Part shown: positions 22,381 to 33,000 of the stretch, one piece after another
Layout: each line of letters opens with the position of its first letter
Numbering within the stretch: position 1 is the stretch's first letter
Assembly: GCA_017506865.1 (NCBI GenBank)
Contig: JAFCMP010000379.1
Span: 558,001 to 622,000, forward strand
DNA length: 64,000 bases
Direction of reading: 5' to 3'
DNA from: Tribonema minus
Lineage: Eukaryota; Sar; Xanthophyceae; Tribonematales; Tribonemataceae
Made by a program: the position numbers and the translations under genes
The notes under the pieces: generated by a model
What the model saw: the letters and a program-made list of their open reading frames with translations, nothing else
Told to the model about the DNA's origin: nothing
Database searches by the model: none

Positions 22381-22678
22381 TAAGCTTCAGTGATGGAAAA
22401 CACACGCATTTTGACAGCATAATACGGCAAACGACCAGTCTAAAGTAGACATGACACAGCTCGGTCTGCACCTTGCGGAGATAAGTGCGGAACGGAAGGC
22501 GTCCTGTTGGCACTCACAGTTGACAGACATAAGCTTCAGTGATGGAAAACACACGCATTTTGACAGCATAATACGGCAAACGACCAGTCTAAAGTAGACA
22601 TGACACAGCTCGGTCTGCATCTTGCGGAGATAAGTGCGGAACGGAAGGCCGTCCTGTTGGCACTCACAGTTGACAGAT
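22381..22678. repeat. 149 bp tandem duplication containing exon-like sequence
   Basis: A unit starting TAAGCTTCAGTGATGG occurs at 22381 and 22530 with very few differences. One difference is a single-base indel (GGAAGGCG against GGAAGGCCG) that shifts the minus-strand frame. On the minus strand each unit reads as exon-like sequence ending at a GTGAGT. Confidence 0.88.
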
Positions 22679-22705
22679 GGAACAAGACAAATCGTTGGTG
22701 AAGAG

Positions 22706-22766
22706 GTGCTTTTAATCAGATCTAGCTGAGGGCGCAAAAAAGCCCAGATAATTGATGCAAAGCTTA
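22706..22766 (-). mobile_element. LINE A-type 3' tail relic
   Basis: Read on the minus strand: ATCTGGGCTTTTTTGCGCCC, then AGATCTGATTAAAA. This matches the LINE A end (ATCTGGGCTTTTTCGCGCCC, then ATTAATAAAA). It is followed by GCACC, one or two changes from the GTACA seen at intact copies. It begins at the stop codon of the small gene at 22767-23120 and may be that gene's 3' UTR. Confidence 0.6.
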
Positions 22767-23120
22767 CTACCACAATCCGCATGTATCCTGCGGCAACTTG
22801 ACAGTCACTCTGTCTCGATGCGCATTGACGATCACTTCCAGACGAAATCGCCAAATGGCATATATTTCGTCCTGCTTGCATGTAGAGAGAGATCTAAGCA
22901 ATGCGACCATAACTCGTCGTTTAACAGTCAAAACTCACCTCTCGTTGAAAGCGCTGTTGTGGACATCCGTCTCATAGTCGTCAGGTTCGGTGGCGATGGC
23001 CAATACGATACATAGGTTAGCTGCTGCTGCGCCGTTGCTCCCGGCCTTTGTTGCCATGATGGCCCGTCCACAGCTTTGCAGGAAGAGCATCTGAGTGACG
23101 CCATCTCTAGGCCCGCTCAT
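22767..23120 (-). CDS. Small two-exon gene of unknown function in the spacer
   Basis: Exons 23120-22939 (60 codons plus 2 bases, GAGAG/GTGAGT donor) and 22893-22767 (CTTAG acceptor, stop TAG) join in phase to give 102 residues. The 45 bp intron is short; reading through it would stop immediately. The start is the first clear Met (MSGPRDGVTQMLFLQSCG), but an upstream exon is possible because the frame is open further. The C-terminal half (QDEIYAIWRFRLEVIVNAHR) is amphipathic and coding-like. No family recognised. Its 3' UTR coincides with a LINE A-like tail, so it could belong to a retroelement rather than the host. Confidence 0.45.
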
Positions 23121-23724
23121 GCTGTACCCGACTGGCACTGCTCTGTGGCGCGTCTGGAGGTATCGTCTTCAGCTGAGGTCACCAGCCGCACTCGAGAGCA
23201 CGGAAGTCGCCACCAAGGAGTGCCATGAGGAAGTCGGGGCCTCTCTGGTTCAATCTGAGGGGCTCTTGCATGCCTGCGGTGCTTGTGCACCTGTCAGCCT
23301 TGTCAATTGATCAAACCTGGTTCAGGCCCGGCGCCCGCGCAAATTCACGCGCGCGCGTGAATTCATGAAACAAATCCCCCGGCCTCCCTTAGATGAAGGC
23401 TGACCTTCGAGATGGGGTGGGCGGACCATTCTCGGGAGTGAACTAGCGCGACCGCGATCATAGCACCAGAGCACGACGGCTGCAGCAGCACCTGACTCAG
23501 CGTACGAGCAGGTGATCCATTTCTTCGCGCCTGAGCATCCCCCTGCCTGCAGGCTTTTGGTTTCTTCCAGGTGTTCGGCAGCAGGTCACGGGCAGAGGGG
23601 AGGCGTGGCAGGTCACAGCCAAGTGGCTGCCGGGGCTGTTCCAGGGTAGCTCGTCTGGTGCTGGACAGGGCATGTGATTCGCTGTAGGTGGCGTCAGAGC
23701 GTGGGCACAATTGTGTGTCCTCAG

Positions 23725-24951
23725 GAAAGCAGCATCGCGGCTCATCAGCTGAGTGTTTTGTTCCCCTTCCGCCTCAACAACTACGCGGACATCATTTGTC
23801 GCGCGTACACGCGTTTGATCCAAGAGCTGGGGAGGCAACAGCTGGCGGTGTGCGGCTGCAGGCGAGTGACCGCGGAAACTCGCTTCAGATTAGTCTGTCA
23901 TGCCTTCAGTAAGGGACAGACGAAAACATGATGGATTTTTAGTGTGCAGGGCGGTACAGTGGCGCGTTGTAGGTTCTGTTTTCGTGACCTCCCTGCATGT
24001 CGCTCGATTGCAACAACCAGCGGCCACAGACGGCACAGCAGGAAATACAGTGGTGTGAGCAAAAAACATTTGCAAGCAAACTGCAGGGTCCATGTATGCA
24101 TGCAGTGTACGCTCACTCCTGCTGGGATCACATCTGCATTTGCCTACCCAGACGCCGTGCAAGTATGAGTGCTGGTTGTACTGAACATCGCGCATACAAT
24201 GTATCACAATCTCCAGGGCACCCTTGACAAGTTCCCTACCAGTGTATGCCTTGGCTGATCTCCTTATACGCTCCATTTATTGTCTTTTTATTTGAGCCCT
24301 TTCCTCTGCTGTGCTCCACCATCATGAATGCACACATTGCAGGTGACAAGCACAGCTTGATTGGCTGGGTCAAAGCTCTTCAATATCGTGCGCCAGCTGG
24401 CAAACCGCGCCCTGGCAGCAACTGAGGTATGCTGTCCTCTGTCCAATGCATTTGCTTCCCGGCCGCATCAGGCGTGGGTGATGCCTGCTGTCTGAGCTAC
24501 ATTGATGCTTGCATGCTGACATGGATGCGTGGAGGACGTGTTATGTGTCATGAAGGTGTGGTAAAGGCTTGCCTCGACACGCAGAAGGGTTCATGAAGGC
24601 TTGCCTTGACACGGAGCACGGTCACTTGCTGGAAATGTAATGATCCATTACCAAGCATGTTTTCGGTCACTTTTGATCTGTCGCGCTTAGTTGTTTTCAT
24701 GCCCCGCAAGTATGACATTTGCTGCTGCCACAGGCATGGACTCTCCCGATGAACTTGCAGCCAAGGGGGCACTCTTGGATGCCTTGTTGGTCAAGCTGAT
24801 TCCACAATTGGAGCGGAGGAACAAGTTATTCACAGGAGCTGTCAGGCAAATCATGGTGGAAAATGAACTTTGGGACGAAGATGCCATCAGGGGACATCTA
24901 GCTATGGGGGGTACGCTTCTCAAGGCTGGTGTGGCTGGGGCCCTCTGCCAG
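23725..24951 (+). CDS. Unidentified multi-exon gene, exon-like segments (right arm)
   Basis: Blocks with good splice signals: 23725-23865 (CCTCAG acceptor, GTGACC donor, 47 codons, including NNYADIICRAYTRLIQELG), 24376-24426 (17 codons, LFNIVRQLANRALAATE, GTATGC donor) and 24734-24951 (72 codons from Met, helical, including LVKLIPQLERRNKLF and a GTGCGC donor). The first two join in phase 0; the phase into the third does not fit, so an exon is missing or mis-set. The predicted protein is largely helical. I do not recognise it. Its 5' end is cut by the inner edge of the inverted repeat (23650), so arm formation may have truncated the gene. Confidence 0.38.
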
Positions 24952-25034
24952 GTGCGCTTACTCCCATCTCTCTCTGTAGACGCAGTTCGAAGTGTATGTA
25001 AACATAATATACCGTCATTTGTTTTTGTAACAAC

Positions 25035-25242
25035 CAGGGATTGTCACGACTCCTCGCTCGTCGTTTGAGCCGGCTCATTGCTCCTCGGAGTCTTGAGTCG
25101 TACAACAATCGGTGCCAGCTCGCCGGAGCGGAGTCAGAGTCGTAGGCCCACGAGTCACAGCTCCCCGGAGCGGAGTCGGAGTCACAGCTCCCTGGAGCAG
25201 ATTTGGACTCATTCAGGTTTTGAGGAGTCGTGATAACCCATG
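25035..25242. mobile_element. hAT-type MITE, decayed copy (right arm)
   Basis: Mirror of 18873-19079 with flanking GTAACAAC at 25027-25034 and 25243-25250. Both termini have mutated (CAGGGA and CCCATG instead of CAGGGG and CCCCTG), so this copy is probably no longer mobilisable while the left one keeps intact ends. Confidence 0.83.
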
Positions 25243-25379
25243 GTAACAACAGGTATGGACGCGGCAGCAGTCTGCGGTAGCCATCAGCCAACATTATTGA
25301 TGCACAGTTACCGCGGGTGCGGCTGCATCAACAATCATGAGTGCGTGATGGTCAATGTTGTGTTGACAGAGGCGGGTGC

Positions 25380-27720
25380 GTGTTTGCACATCCCCCCTCT
25401 ATCGCCTTCCACCAGCTGCTGATGCTTTGCATAATAGTGGCTGTTTGAAAGTATGCTGTGACTAGTGGCTTCATGAAAGTTATTATCTTACTACAGTTGG
25501 CACGTGCCGGTTCAGTGCGTGTGCTCAGTGTGTGAGGAACCCATGCAGCCTGATCTATTGCATTCACCACGTGCCTGTTCATGTCAATACCTGGTTAGCC
25601 TGTCTGGCCAGTTTGTGCAAGATGCGGCCATCTACAGTGGTGGCTACGATGTAAGAGCGCTCAATATAAGAGCGGTCAAGGTATAAGAGCGGTCTGACAG
25701 CTGAACACGGATCTGGTCGACTATGAGCGGTTTGGAGCTGCTCGGGCTGATTGCTCTTTGATCGTGTCCACTACCACTAGCCGCCTCACGATGATGCTTG
25801 AACAGCGGCTTTTTCGTGATATTCAACAATGCTTAAGCGCGTATCAATCAGTCACAGCGTATAGCGCACGGTGCGGTTGCTTTCCGGCTCAATTCGCAGC
25901 CAACTTCAAACTGCTCGCACACTAACCCTACCTAGATACTTCACCACCACCTAGGTGTGGGGGTAGGGTTAGCCTAGGGTTAGGGCTAACCCTACTTAAG
26001 CACAAGGACGATATTGGAGCGGTCACGTTATAGGAGCGGTGATGCTGGCGGGACGGGCCCGCTCTTATATCGTGACCCCCCCTGTACCCTGCTCTTCCAG
26101 TTTGTCGCTGACACGCAAATGCCCTGCTTGATTGTGCTGCCCCCTTGTGTGCCCATGCATGCGTGTGCGCATTACCTGTCACCCGCCCCGGCCGGCACGG
26201 CATCATCGACGTTCGTGTGAACAGGTGTGATGCAACAGCCCGCAATCTGCTTTACCTGAGTATTAGCGCCATTTTCCACCAGCAACACCCATGGCCATGC
26301 TTGCGCTCATCATCCCTAATGCCGCATCTGCGCTGCAGGAATGTGCGCACATCAGGACTCAGTGCAGTCTTGTGGTGGCCGATTCTGTGCGACTCGATAG
26401 TGGCTGTAGCCTTGGTGCATGGGCAGCAAGCACCTTCTGCATGAAAAATTGCTCAGAGCCGGCTAATCTCGTGCTGGCCTTTCTTGGAGCTCCTTCCTTT
26501 GTGTAATGTGGCGGCAGCAGTGCAGGAAAGTGCTGAAAGCTTGCGGCGTATTACAATGTTTTCTAAGTTTACTGCAGTTGGTCATGCCAATAGCTGAGGG
26601 GCTCTTCTTGCCAGCCCCTGCAGATTCGGCCAGTGAATTGCCCTGCCCTTCCGCTTTGTCGCTGACACGAAAGTGCCCAGCTCGCTTGCGCTGCCGCTTT
26701 GCGTGCCCTTACATGTATATGCTCTCTCCTACCCGTCAACCGCGCGTGCTGGCATGGCACCATCAATGCTCGTCTGAACAGTTATGATGCGGAAGCGGCT
26801 CACAAAAAGTCTGCAGTAGCTGTCAAGCGTCAGCAACGGTCCAACCAACCGGCGTCGCTTTTGCCCTAATCATATTTCACGTTTCCTGACCTGTGCTGCT
26901 GCGTGTTAGGGTGTTGACAGCGCTTGCGGGCATGTTCCTGACTCACTGCAGTCCTGTAGCTCATGGTATGCTGCAGCACGATAGTCTGTAGGTGCACTCT
27001 TTGCACATGACATTGTGTGTGGCAGCACCTTATACAGGCAACTTGCTCAGAGACAGCTGCCATGCTGCTGGCTTTTCCGTTTACCAATGGGGTGGTCGCG
27101 TCAGTGCGCGTGCTTATCGTGTGAGGAATTCATGGAGCTAGATCCTTAGTAGCCACTACGCTTGCTGGTGCCTTTCTGGCAGTAGCGGGTTACTGTTTAT
27201 GCCACGTTCGCAAACGCGGCCAATTTGTCGCCCTGCTCTTCCACTTGGTCGCTGACAAGTATATACCCTGCGTTCTGGGCCCGCTACTTCGTCTGCCCTT
27301 GCATGTGTGTGCACATCACCCTTGACCCTCATCATTACGGACACACCACTGTTGCCCAATGTCGCGTGTGCAGGCACTGTGCATCAGCCTGAGGGTGAAT
27401 CACAATTATTCATGGCATCATAGCTCATCTAACTGAAGCTTGCGCTATGATGTCAGGTCTGTTGTCATGGCAGATTTGTCGGAAGGTCGCACGCTGCCTA
27501 CTGCTGCAGTAGCTTCCAACGCTGCTGGCCCTTTCTCACTATATTCCGCACACAGTATGCAGTTGTCGGAGCGAGGTGATGGAGTAGGTTAGTTTGGTGC
27601 AATGGATTGGGTAACTACTATTGCTGCAGCTGGCCATGCCAAAGGTTAGTTGGCTGTTCGTGCCAGTTTTGGCCACATGCGGCTGATGTTGTGCTCTGCC
27701 ATGCTGCGCCTCCGTGCCTC
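25380..27720. repeat. Degenerate tandem-repeat region (right arm)
   Basis: Reverse-complement counterpart of 16400-18750 with the same 560-600 bp periodicity and no additional insertion. I see no confident gene within it. Confidence 0.6.
25646..26073. mobile_element. MITE-like element with telomere-like core (right arm)
   Basis: Mirror copy of 18053-18469, same inverted ends and internal CTAACCC motifs, with a slightly different length. Confidence 0.4.
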
Positions 27721-27738
27721 GCCTGTCTCTGCTCTCAG

Positions 27739-28122
27739 AACGTGCGCAAATTGGCGCTGGCGGTGGCACTGGAAGCGGTGGTGGCATGGGAGGTGAGGTA
27801 GATGTTGCAATGGGCAAGCAGTTTGAACGTCGCCTGTATCTTTTCGCTATTTCCTTTTAATACAGTGCAGGTGGCTACGTCGATGCTGTGCACGCTTGCG
27901 CTGGTGCCCATGTTTTTCGTGTTTGTGCAATACTCAGGTGGCACTCGTTGGTCGCATAGCGTTGATGCCGCCTGCAGTAGCAGGTATGGCAGTCCCCATG
28001 TGATCAGTAGAGTAATTGTAGAGGCGGTGCTGATTTGGCGTCTGGTGGCACTGTGGTGCTTTTACGCATGCGTGGCAGAGCTAGCAGCACATCACAGACG
28101 CACATGTGTCCTGCACTGCTAG
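27739..28122 (+). CDS. Small membrane-protein gene, 3' exons (right arm)
   Basis: Exon 27739-27792 (CTCTCAG acceptor, GTGAGG donor, reading NVRKLALAVALEAVVAWE) and exon 27871-28122 (GTGCAG acceptor) join in phase 0 and end at TAG. The last exon encodes two hydrophobic segments, one around LCTLALVPMFFVFVQY and one around VLIWRLVALWCFYACVAEL, suggesting a two-helix membrane protein C-terminus. Upstream exons could not be fixed because the preceding DNA is degenerate repeat. No family recognised. It lies 68 bp before the kinase ORF in the same orientation, so a shared transcript or a single larger gene is possible. Confidence 0.45.
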
Positions 28123-28190
28123 GCAGGGGTGGGCTCTAGGGCATGTGAACACGAATTGGCACTCACACACCAACTCATTGTTGTCATGCA

Positions 28191-29375
28191 ATGCCCTATT
28201 CAGACTACATCGGACGCCTCACTCAGCTGCTGCGGCAGGCTTACATCCATCGACCCCGTCCGGATGTGCTGGACCTCATCGTGCGGCGTTTTTCCAGCCG
28301 ACTCCTTGCAGTGACCACTGTCGATCAAGCTGTGGACCTGTATCGAGATGCTGAGTTTCTGCCTGGGTCGTCCACGTCATCATGCTGGGTAGAGCTGCAC
28401 TCGCTGCGTCTGAATGGACCATTTGCGGAGCAGCTCCCCCAGTGCATCCTGACTGCCTTGGATTCAGATGGCAATCCTGCCACCGTGAAACTCCTTGCAG
28501 TCTCATCACATGATCCGATGACAGGAGCACCCGCATCCCAACTTTCCGAGGCGTTTGTCTGCCGGGAGCTGCGCCTGAGAGATGCCAACAATGCTGGTGT
28601 GCCTGTGGTGCGCGGAGAGGTCCTGGAACTGCAGCTGCCATTCGCCAGTGCGCGCACGACAAAGCATGGGCCAGGTGTTTACCCAGCGCTGGTTATGCCG
28701 CGGTACTCCTGCGTCGTCAGCGACTTACCACTGATCCCTGAGCATGCCATCGCACGAGGCGCAGCACGGCTTATGCAGGCCATTGACTTCATGCACGAGA
28801 GGGGTTATGTGCACATGGACATCAAGGCAAGTAAGCAGCGCTGATGCACTCGTTGCCATTGGGGTGATGCAGCATATCTCTCCATGTTCTCCTCCAACGG
28901 CTGCGTAGGGTGCTCTGATCGCCGTTTAGGTGCTCTGCTGTATTCTGGGAAGTAGAGGTGGCTACAATGTTGTTTTTGTTACTAGCTTGATGACGGCTGC
29001 TCCTGCCTGCTTTCGCTCTGATGACAGGCAGCCAATGTGTTTGTGGACACGGCTGGAAATTGGTATCTGGGTGACTTTGGTTCTACGGTTCGCGTCAACG
29101 ACCCCATCCACTCCTACACAAGATGGTTCTTCCCCAACAACATGGCGCAACAGGCTGCGCAGTTCAAGCATGATTGGTACTTGCTGGCTGTGATGCTGGC
29201 TGTGGAGCTGCACAAGGAAGATTGGAAGGAGCAGTTGTTTGAGCATGAACGTGTCAGCACACGCAAGCTGCGCATTGCAGCCTCTGCTGCTCAGCTAGAG
29301 AGTCTGAAGGAGGTACTTGCCCTTGTCATGGGCCGTGGAGAAGTCACTGTGGATGAAGGTGGGGCACTTGGTTGA
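28191..29375 (+). CDS. Atypical protein kinase, right-arm copy (2 exons)
   Basis: Exon 1 28191-28830 and exon 2 29032-29375, phase 1 junction, 327 residues. Without splicing the frame would run into a stop right after the HMDIKAS segment; splicing at GTAAGC restores the kinase asparagine (HMDIKATN) and continues into GDFGS, so the intron is well supported. Beta3 lysine, alpha-C glutamate, catalytic aspartate, DFG and F-helix aspartate are all present. The arginine of HRD is methionine, so phospho-arginine contact of RD kinases is missing. The same gene occurs in inverted orientation at 14746-15930. The 3' end is partly duplicated in tandem just downstream. Confidence 0.74.
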
Positions 29376-29453
29376 CAGCTAGAGAGTCTGCAGGAGGTGC
29401 TTGCCCTTTTCATGGGCCGCGCAGTAGTGGATGAAGGCAGGGCACTTGGTTGA
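29292..29453. repeat. Tandem duplication of kinase 3' end (right arm)
   Basis: The last 84 bp of the kinase ORF (29292-29375, ending GGGCACTTGGTTGA) are repeated at 29376-29453 with substitutions and a 6 bp shortening. The second unit lies after the stop codon and is presumably 3' UTR. The mirror copy is at 14668-14829. Confidence 0.85.
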
Positions 29454-30025
29454 CAATGTGCCATGCTTGTGTCAAAGCACCAGACTCTAGCAAGGTTATG
29501 CACACCACCACAACTCACTCCGGCGCTGACACTGAATGTACAGCTGCATGCTGACTCACTTTACCTTGTTGGTCCTTAACGTGCTTTGTTTTGTTGACTG
29601 ATATGCGGATGTACGGTAGTAGTCATAGCTCAGCCTGGTGGTCTCTGCTGCAGGTTGCACTCAAGAGCGTACAGGTAGCAAGCAACAGGCTAGGCTGCGC
29701 TGTGCTAATGTTTTGTGTCGATATTGCTTGTGCGCTGGATGAGTGAGAGTCTGTAGCCAAATGGCAGGGCCCGAAGAAAGGGGTTTGTGCTGCATATTTG
29801 TCATTTGTGTCGTACATGAGTACACGAGGCTTGTCCCAGTATACTTGTTTATATGCGAAGATTCCGTTTTGCCAGCGTGGGCCCTACTTGTCTAGGGTTG
29901 CGCGGGAGCTTCACCAGCAAATATAAATAAATCGGCACAGTGTACCTGATCAGTACGTTTGTCACATTATGAGGTGTGCTGCCCAAAGGCAAATTCAAAT
30001 GCGGTCGCTTGCACACGTACACTGT

Positions 30026-30036
30026 AGTACATAGAC
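30026..30036. repeat. Target-site duplication, 5' side of LINE A copy 1
   Basis: AGTACATAGAC, identical to 35541-35551, single in the left arm at 14090-14100. Confidence 0.95.
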
Positions 30037-33000
30037 AGTACTTGCGGATAGGTATGTAGCTGTAGCATGTAGCACCATGGCGTAGCAGAGATCATGAAAA
30101 GAATATCATGGCGGCGGCGGGAGGCCCGTATTGCCAACTCTGAATCAGCGCAGAAATGCAAGGAATCCGATCTAGCGTGCGCACAAGCGCAGGATATTAG
30201 CACCAGTGCTGCAGATGGCAATGGCGCTTGTCAACAGGACGATGGCACGAGTGGCAGCAGCAGAGCAACTGGAGACGGACGCGCAGCGCACAAACGCAAG
30301 AGGGTACAGAATGACGGTTGGTCAATTTCCGATCAAACAGGCGAAGGGGAGCACACGGGCGGGCAAAGTGCAGTCAAGCGCTCTAGAACAGGTCATAACA
30401 GTCTGGAACAGCAACCTCTGATGCTAGACGACGAAGCTGGAGGTGGAGGCAGTGCGGACCCGGAGTACAAGTGCAACTTATGCGACCTCGTGGTGAAGAA
30501 GGGCATGTCGCTGCTCTCGTTACAGCAGAGGTTAAACGCCCACATCGCGGCGAAGCACCAGCGCAAACACCACAGTGGGACAGCAACAACGTTCCTGGAG
30601 CGCTCCGACCTCAGCACGTCGCACTTGCAAACCATCTACACCGAGTGTGCCTTGTGCAAAAACCTGTTTCATGCCAACAAGACATTCAGAGTGGACAGCA
30701 GCGATGCCAGCGCGGGCAAGCACTGCCGCAAATGCAGGCCTATCACTTCACCCGCTGCAGTGGCGGCAACATTGTCAACAACAGCATCAGCAGCACCGCT
30801 AGCACCTGATGCATCGACGGCAACAGCTACCACGTCGCTGCCACAGCAGCAACCGGCGTGCACACCCATCGGCAACCCCTACGCAAAGGGACCAGCGCAC
30901 GCGCAGCAGGCACCTGCTGCTCAGGCTGGTGGCAGCAGCTCCTCCGGCAGCTCGAAGAGGCCGGAACGTGGGGGCAGCAGTGCTACACGAGGGGGTCGGG
31001 GTCGCAGTGGAGGGCGCGGACGTGGCAATGGAGGACGCGTTCGCAGCGGCAGCAATGATGCAGACATCAGCAGTAGCAGAGCGACTAGCGGCAGCAGAAC
31101 CGGAGGCGGCAGCAGCAGCGGTGCCGGCGGCGGCAGTGCAGCCGGTACTAAGGACAGCGGCGCTGGCAACGGCCGCAGCAGTGATGCCAGCAGCCGCAGC
31201 GGCGGTGCTAGCAACAGCGGCAGTGGCGCGCGAACTCAAAACGGCCGCGGTGGCCGTGGCAGCGGTCGCAGCAGCGACAGCGGCGGACGAGGCTGTGGTC
31301 GTGGCGGCCGCGGCGGCGGCGGAGGGGGCCCCAGAGCGGCAGGTGCGGCGACAGCAGCGGCAGCGCCAGGCCCTGCAGGCGCAGCAGGTGGGGCAGGTGG
31401 GCTTTTCACGTGGACCATCTCAACCCCCGCAGTCGCAGCAGTGCTTGACAGCATCAGCCTCGATGAGCTGTGCAAGCTGCAGTTCGCGACAACTAGAAGC
31501 CTTGCTAGACCACGCAATCGTCGCTATGTGGGAGCTGCACTGGAGAACGCAGCAACACATCTGTTGGCACACACAATGACGATGTTCGTCAATGCGGCGC
31601 GGGAGCCAGATTCCGCAGGGCGGGTGCAGCGACTGCAAAGATCCACGATTCTACACCACCTCATGCCATCACTCATCACCTCCACCGATGGCGCACCTGG
31701 CATCACTCGCTCCGACAGAATCAGAATGTTGGCACGCGGTGAGCTTGACCGGTTGGTGCCAGCGCTCCTCGCACACGCGCGTGCGCACCGGCGCTGGCGC
31801 GCGCGCCAGCAAACGGAGGCAGCGATCAACGCCTACGTCCTACAGTGCATGGGCACACGGGGGGGGCTACAGCAGGCAGCGCGTTTCCTTCAGCCCAAAA
31901 CGGTGGCGATACCTGATGATGACTGCTTTGCCGCCATGCAGTCCAAACACCCCCCCGCTGCGCCAGGGGAACAACTCCATGAGCTATCCGGCATGGTTGA
32001 TCAGCTTGTGGCGAAAGCAGCCGACATGCCAGCAGAACTCAGCCTGTTACAGGGGGAGGGAATTGAGCCAGAGACGGTTGCCAAGCTCATCCAGCGAGCA
32101 AGCCCTTACAGTGGAGCAGGCCCATCGGGGCTGCGCTACAGCCACCTGCAGGATGCGCTACGCACAAGCTGGGGACGGCATGAGTTTGCTGCTGTCCTCA
32201 CACGGTGGCTTCAGACCGTTATGCGGGAGGCTGCGCGGCTGCCGGATGCCTTCTGGCAGTTGCATGGCGCGGGGCGCCTGACGCCACTTGCAGAACAACA
32301 GGAAGATGGTACAGCTAAGCAGCGGCCCATCGTTTGCGGCGAGGTGCTGCAGCGACTATGCACTTCGGTGTACGTGGCAGACCGCAAAGACTTCCTGGCG
32401 GAGCTCCTTGAGCCAGACGGGCAGTATGGGGTAGCCGTCTCAGCAGGAGCGGAGAAAGCGGCCATGGCCGGCAAACTCGCGTATGAGCTCGGTCACTGGC
32501 AGTTCATGCTGGACCTCAAGAATGCCTTCAACATGGTGTTCGTCCTGGCGGCAGCGGAATGGGTAGCAGCACAGCTGCCGGACTTCCTCGACTACTTCAT
32601 CGGCACATACGTTCGCACTCGGCCACGCCTGCTGTTCCAGCACGTTGACGGCTCCACGCGCATCATCATGTCTCAGCGCGGGTTTAAGCAGGGGGACCCC
32701 GCGGCACCGATGCTCTTCTGCGGCGCCATTGCTCAGTGCTTGAAACGGTTCAATGAGGCGGCGGCTGCGCAGCGCGCGCGGAGGCGGATGGGCGCCTACA
32801 TGGACGATGCCAACGTCCGAACAGGCGCTTGCACGCTGACTCAGGATGACATACAGGCGGTGGCGCAGCTCAAACAACACTTTGCGGAGGTGGGGCTGGA
32901 GCTAAACCTCACCAAGTCACGCGCGCTGCCTGGCAGGGGGCATGTGGTGACAGACCACGAGCGGCAACTGCTGCAGCAGCTGGGCGTTCAGCTAGTGGGG

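Larger units (their letters stand above)
20475..23649. other. Spacer between inverted-repeat arms
   Basis: This 3,175 bp has no inverted partner. It contains a 9 bp minisatellite (20755-20925), homopolymeric G/C tracts (21451-21468, 21517-21525 and 21820-22110), exon-like sequence, a 149 bp tandem duplication (22381-22678), a short two-exon gene (22767-23120) and a retroelement-tail relic (22706-22766). Confidence 0.85.

Noticed and set aside
27984..28007. 24 bp intron in the small membrane-protein gene
   Set aside because: Too short for a spliceosomal intron; the sequence reads through in frame, so it is kept as exon.
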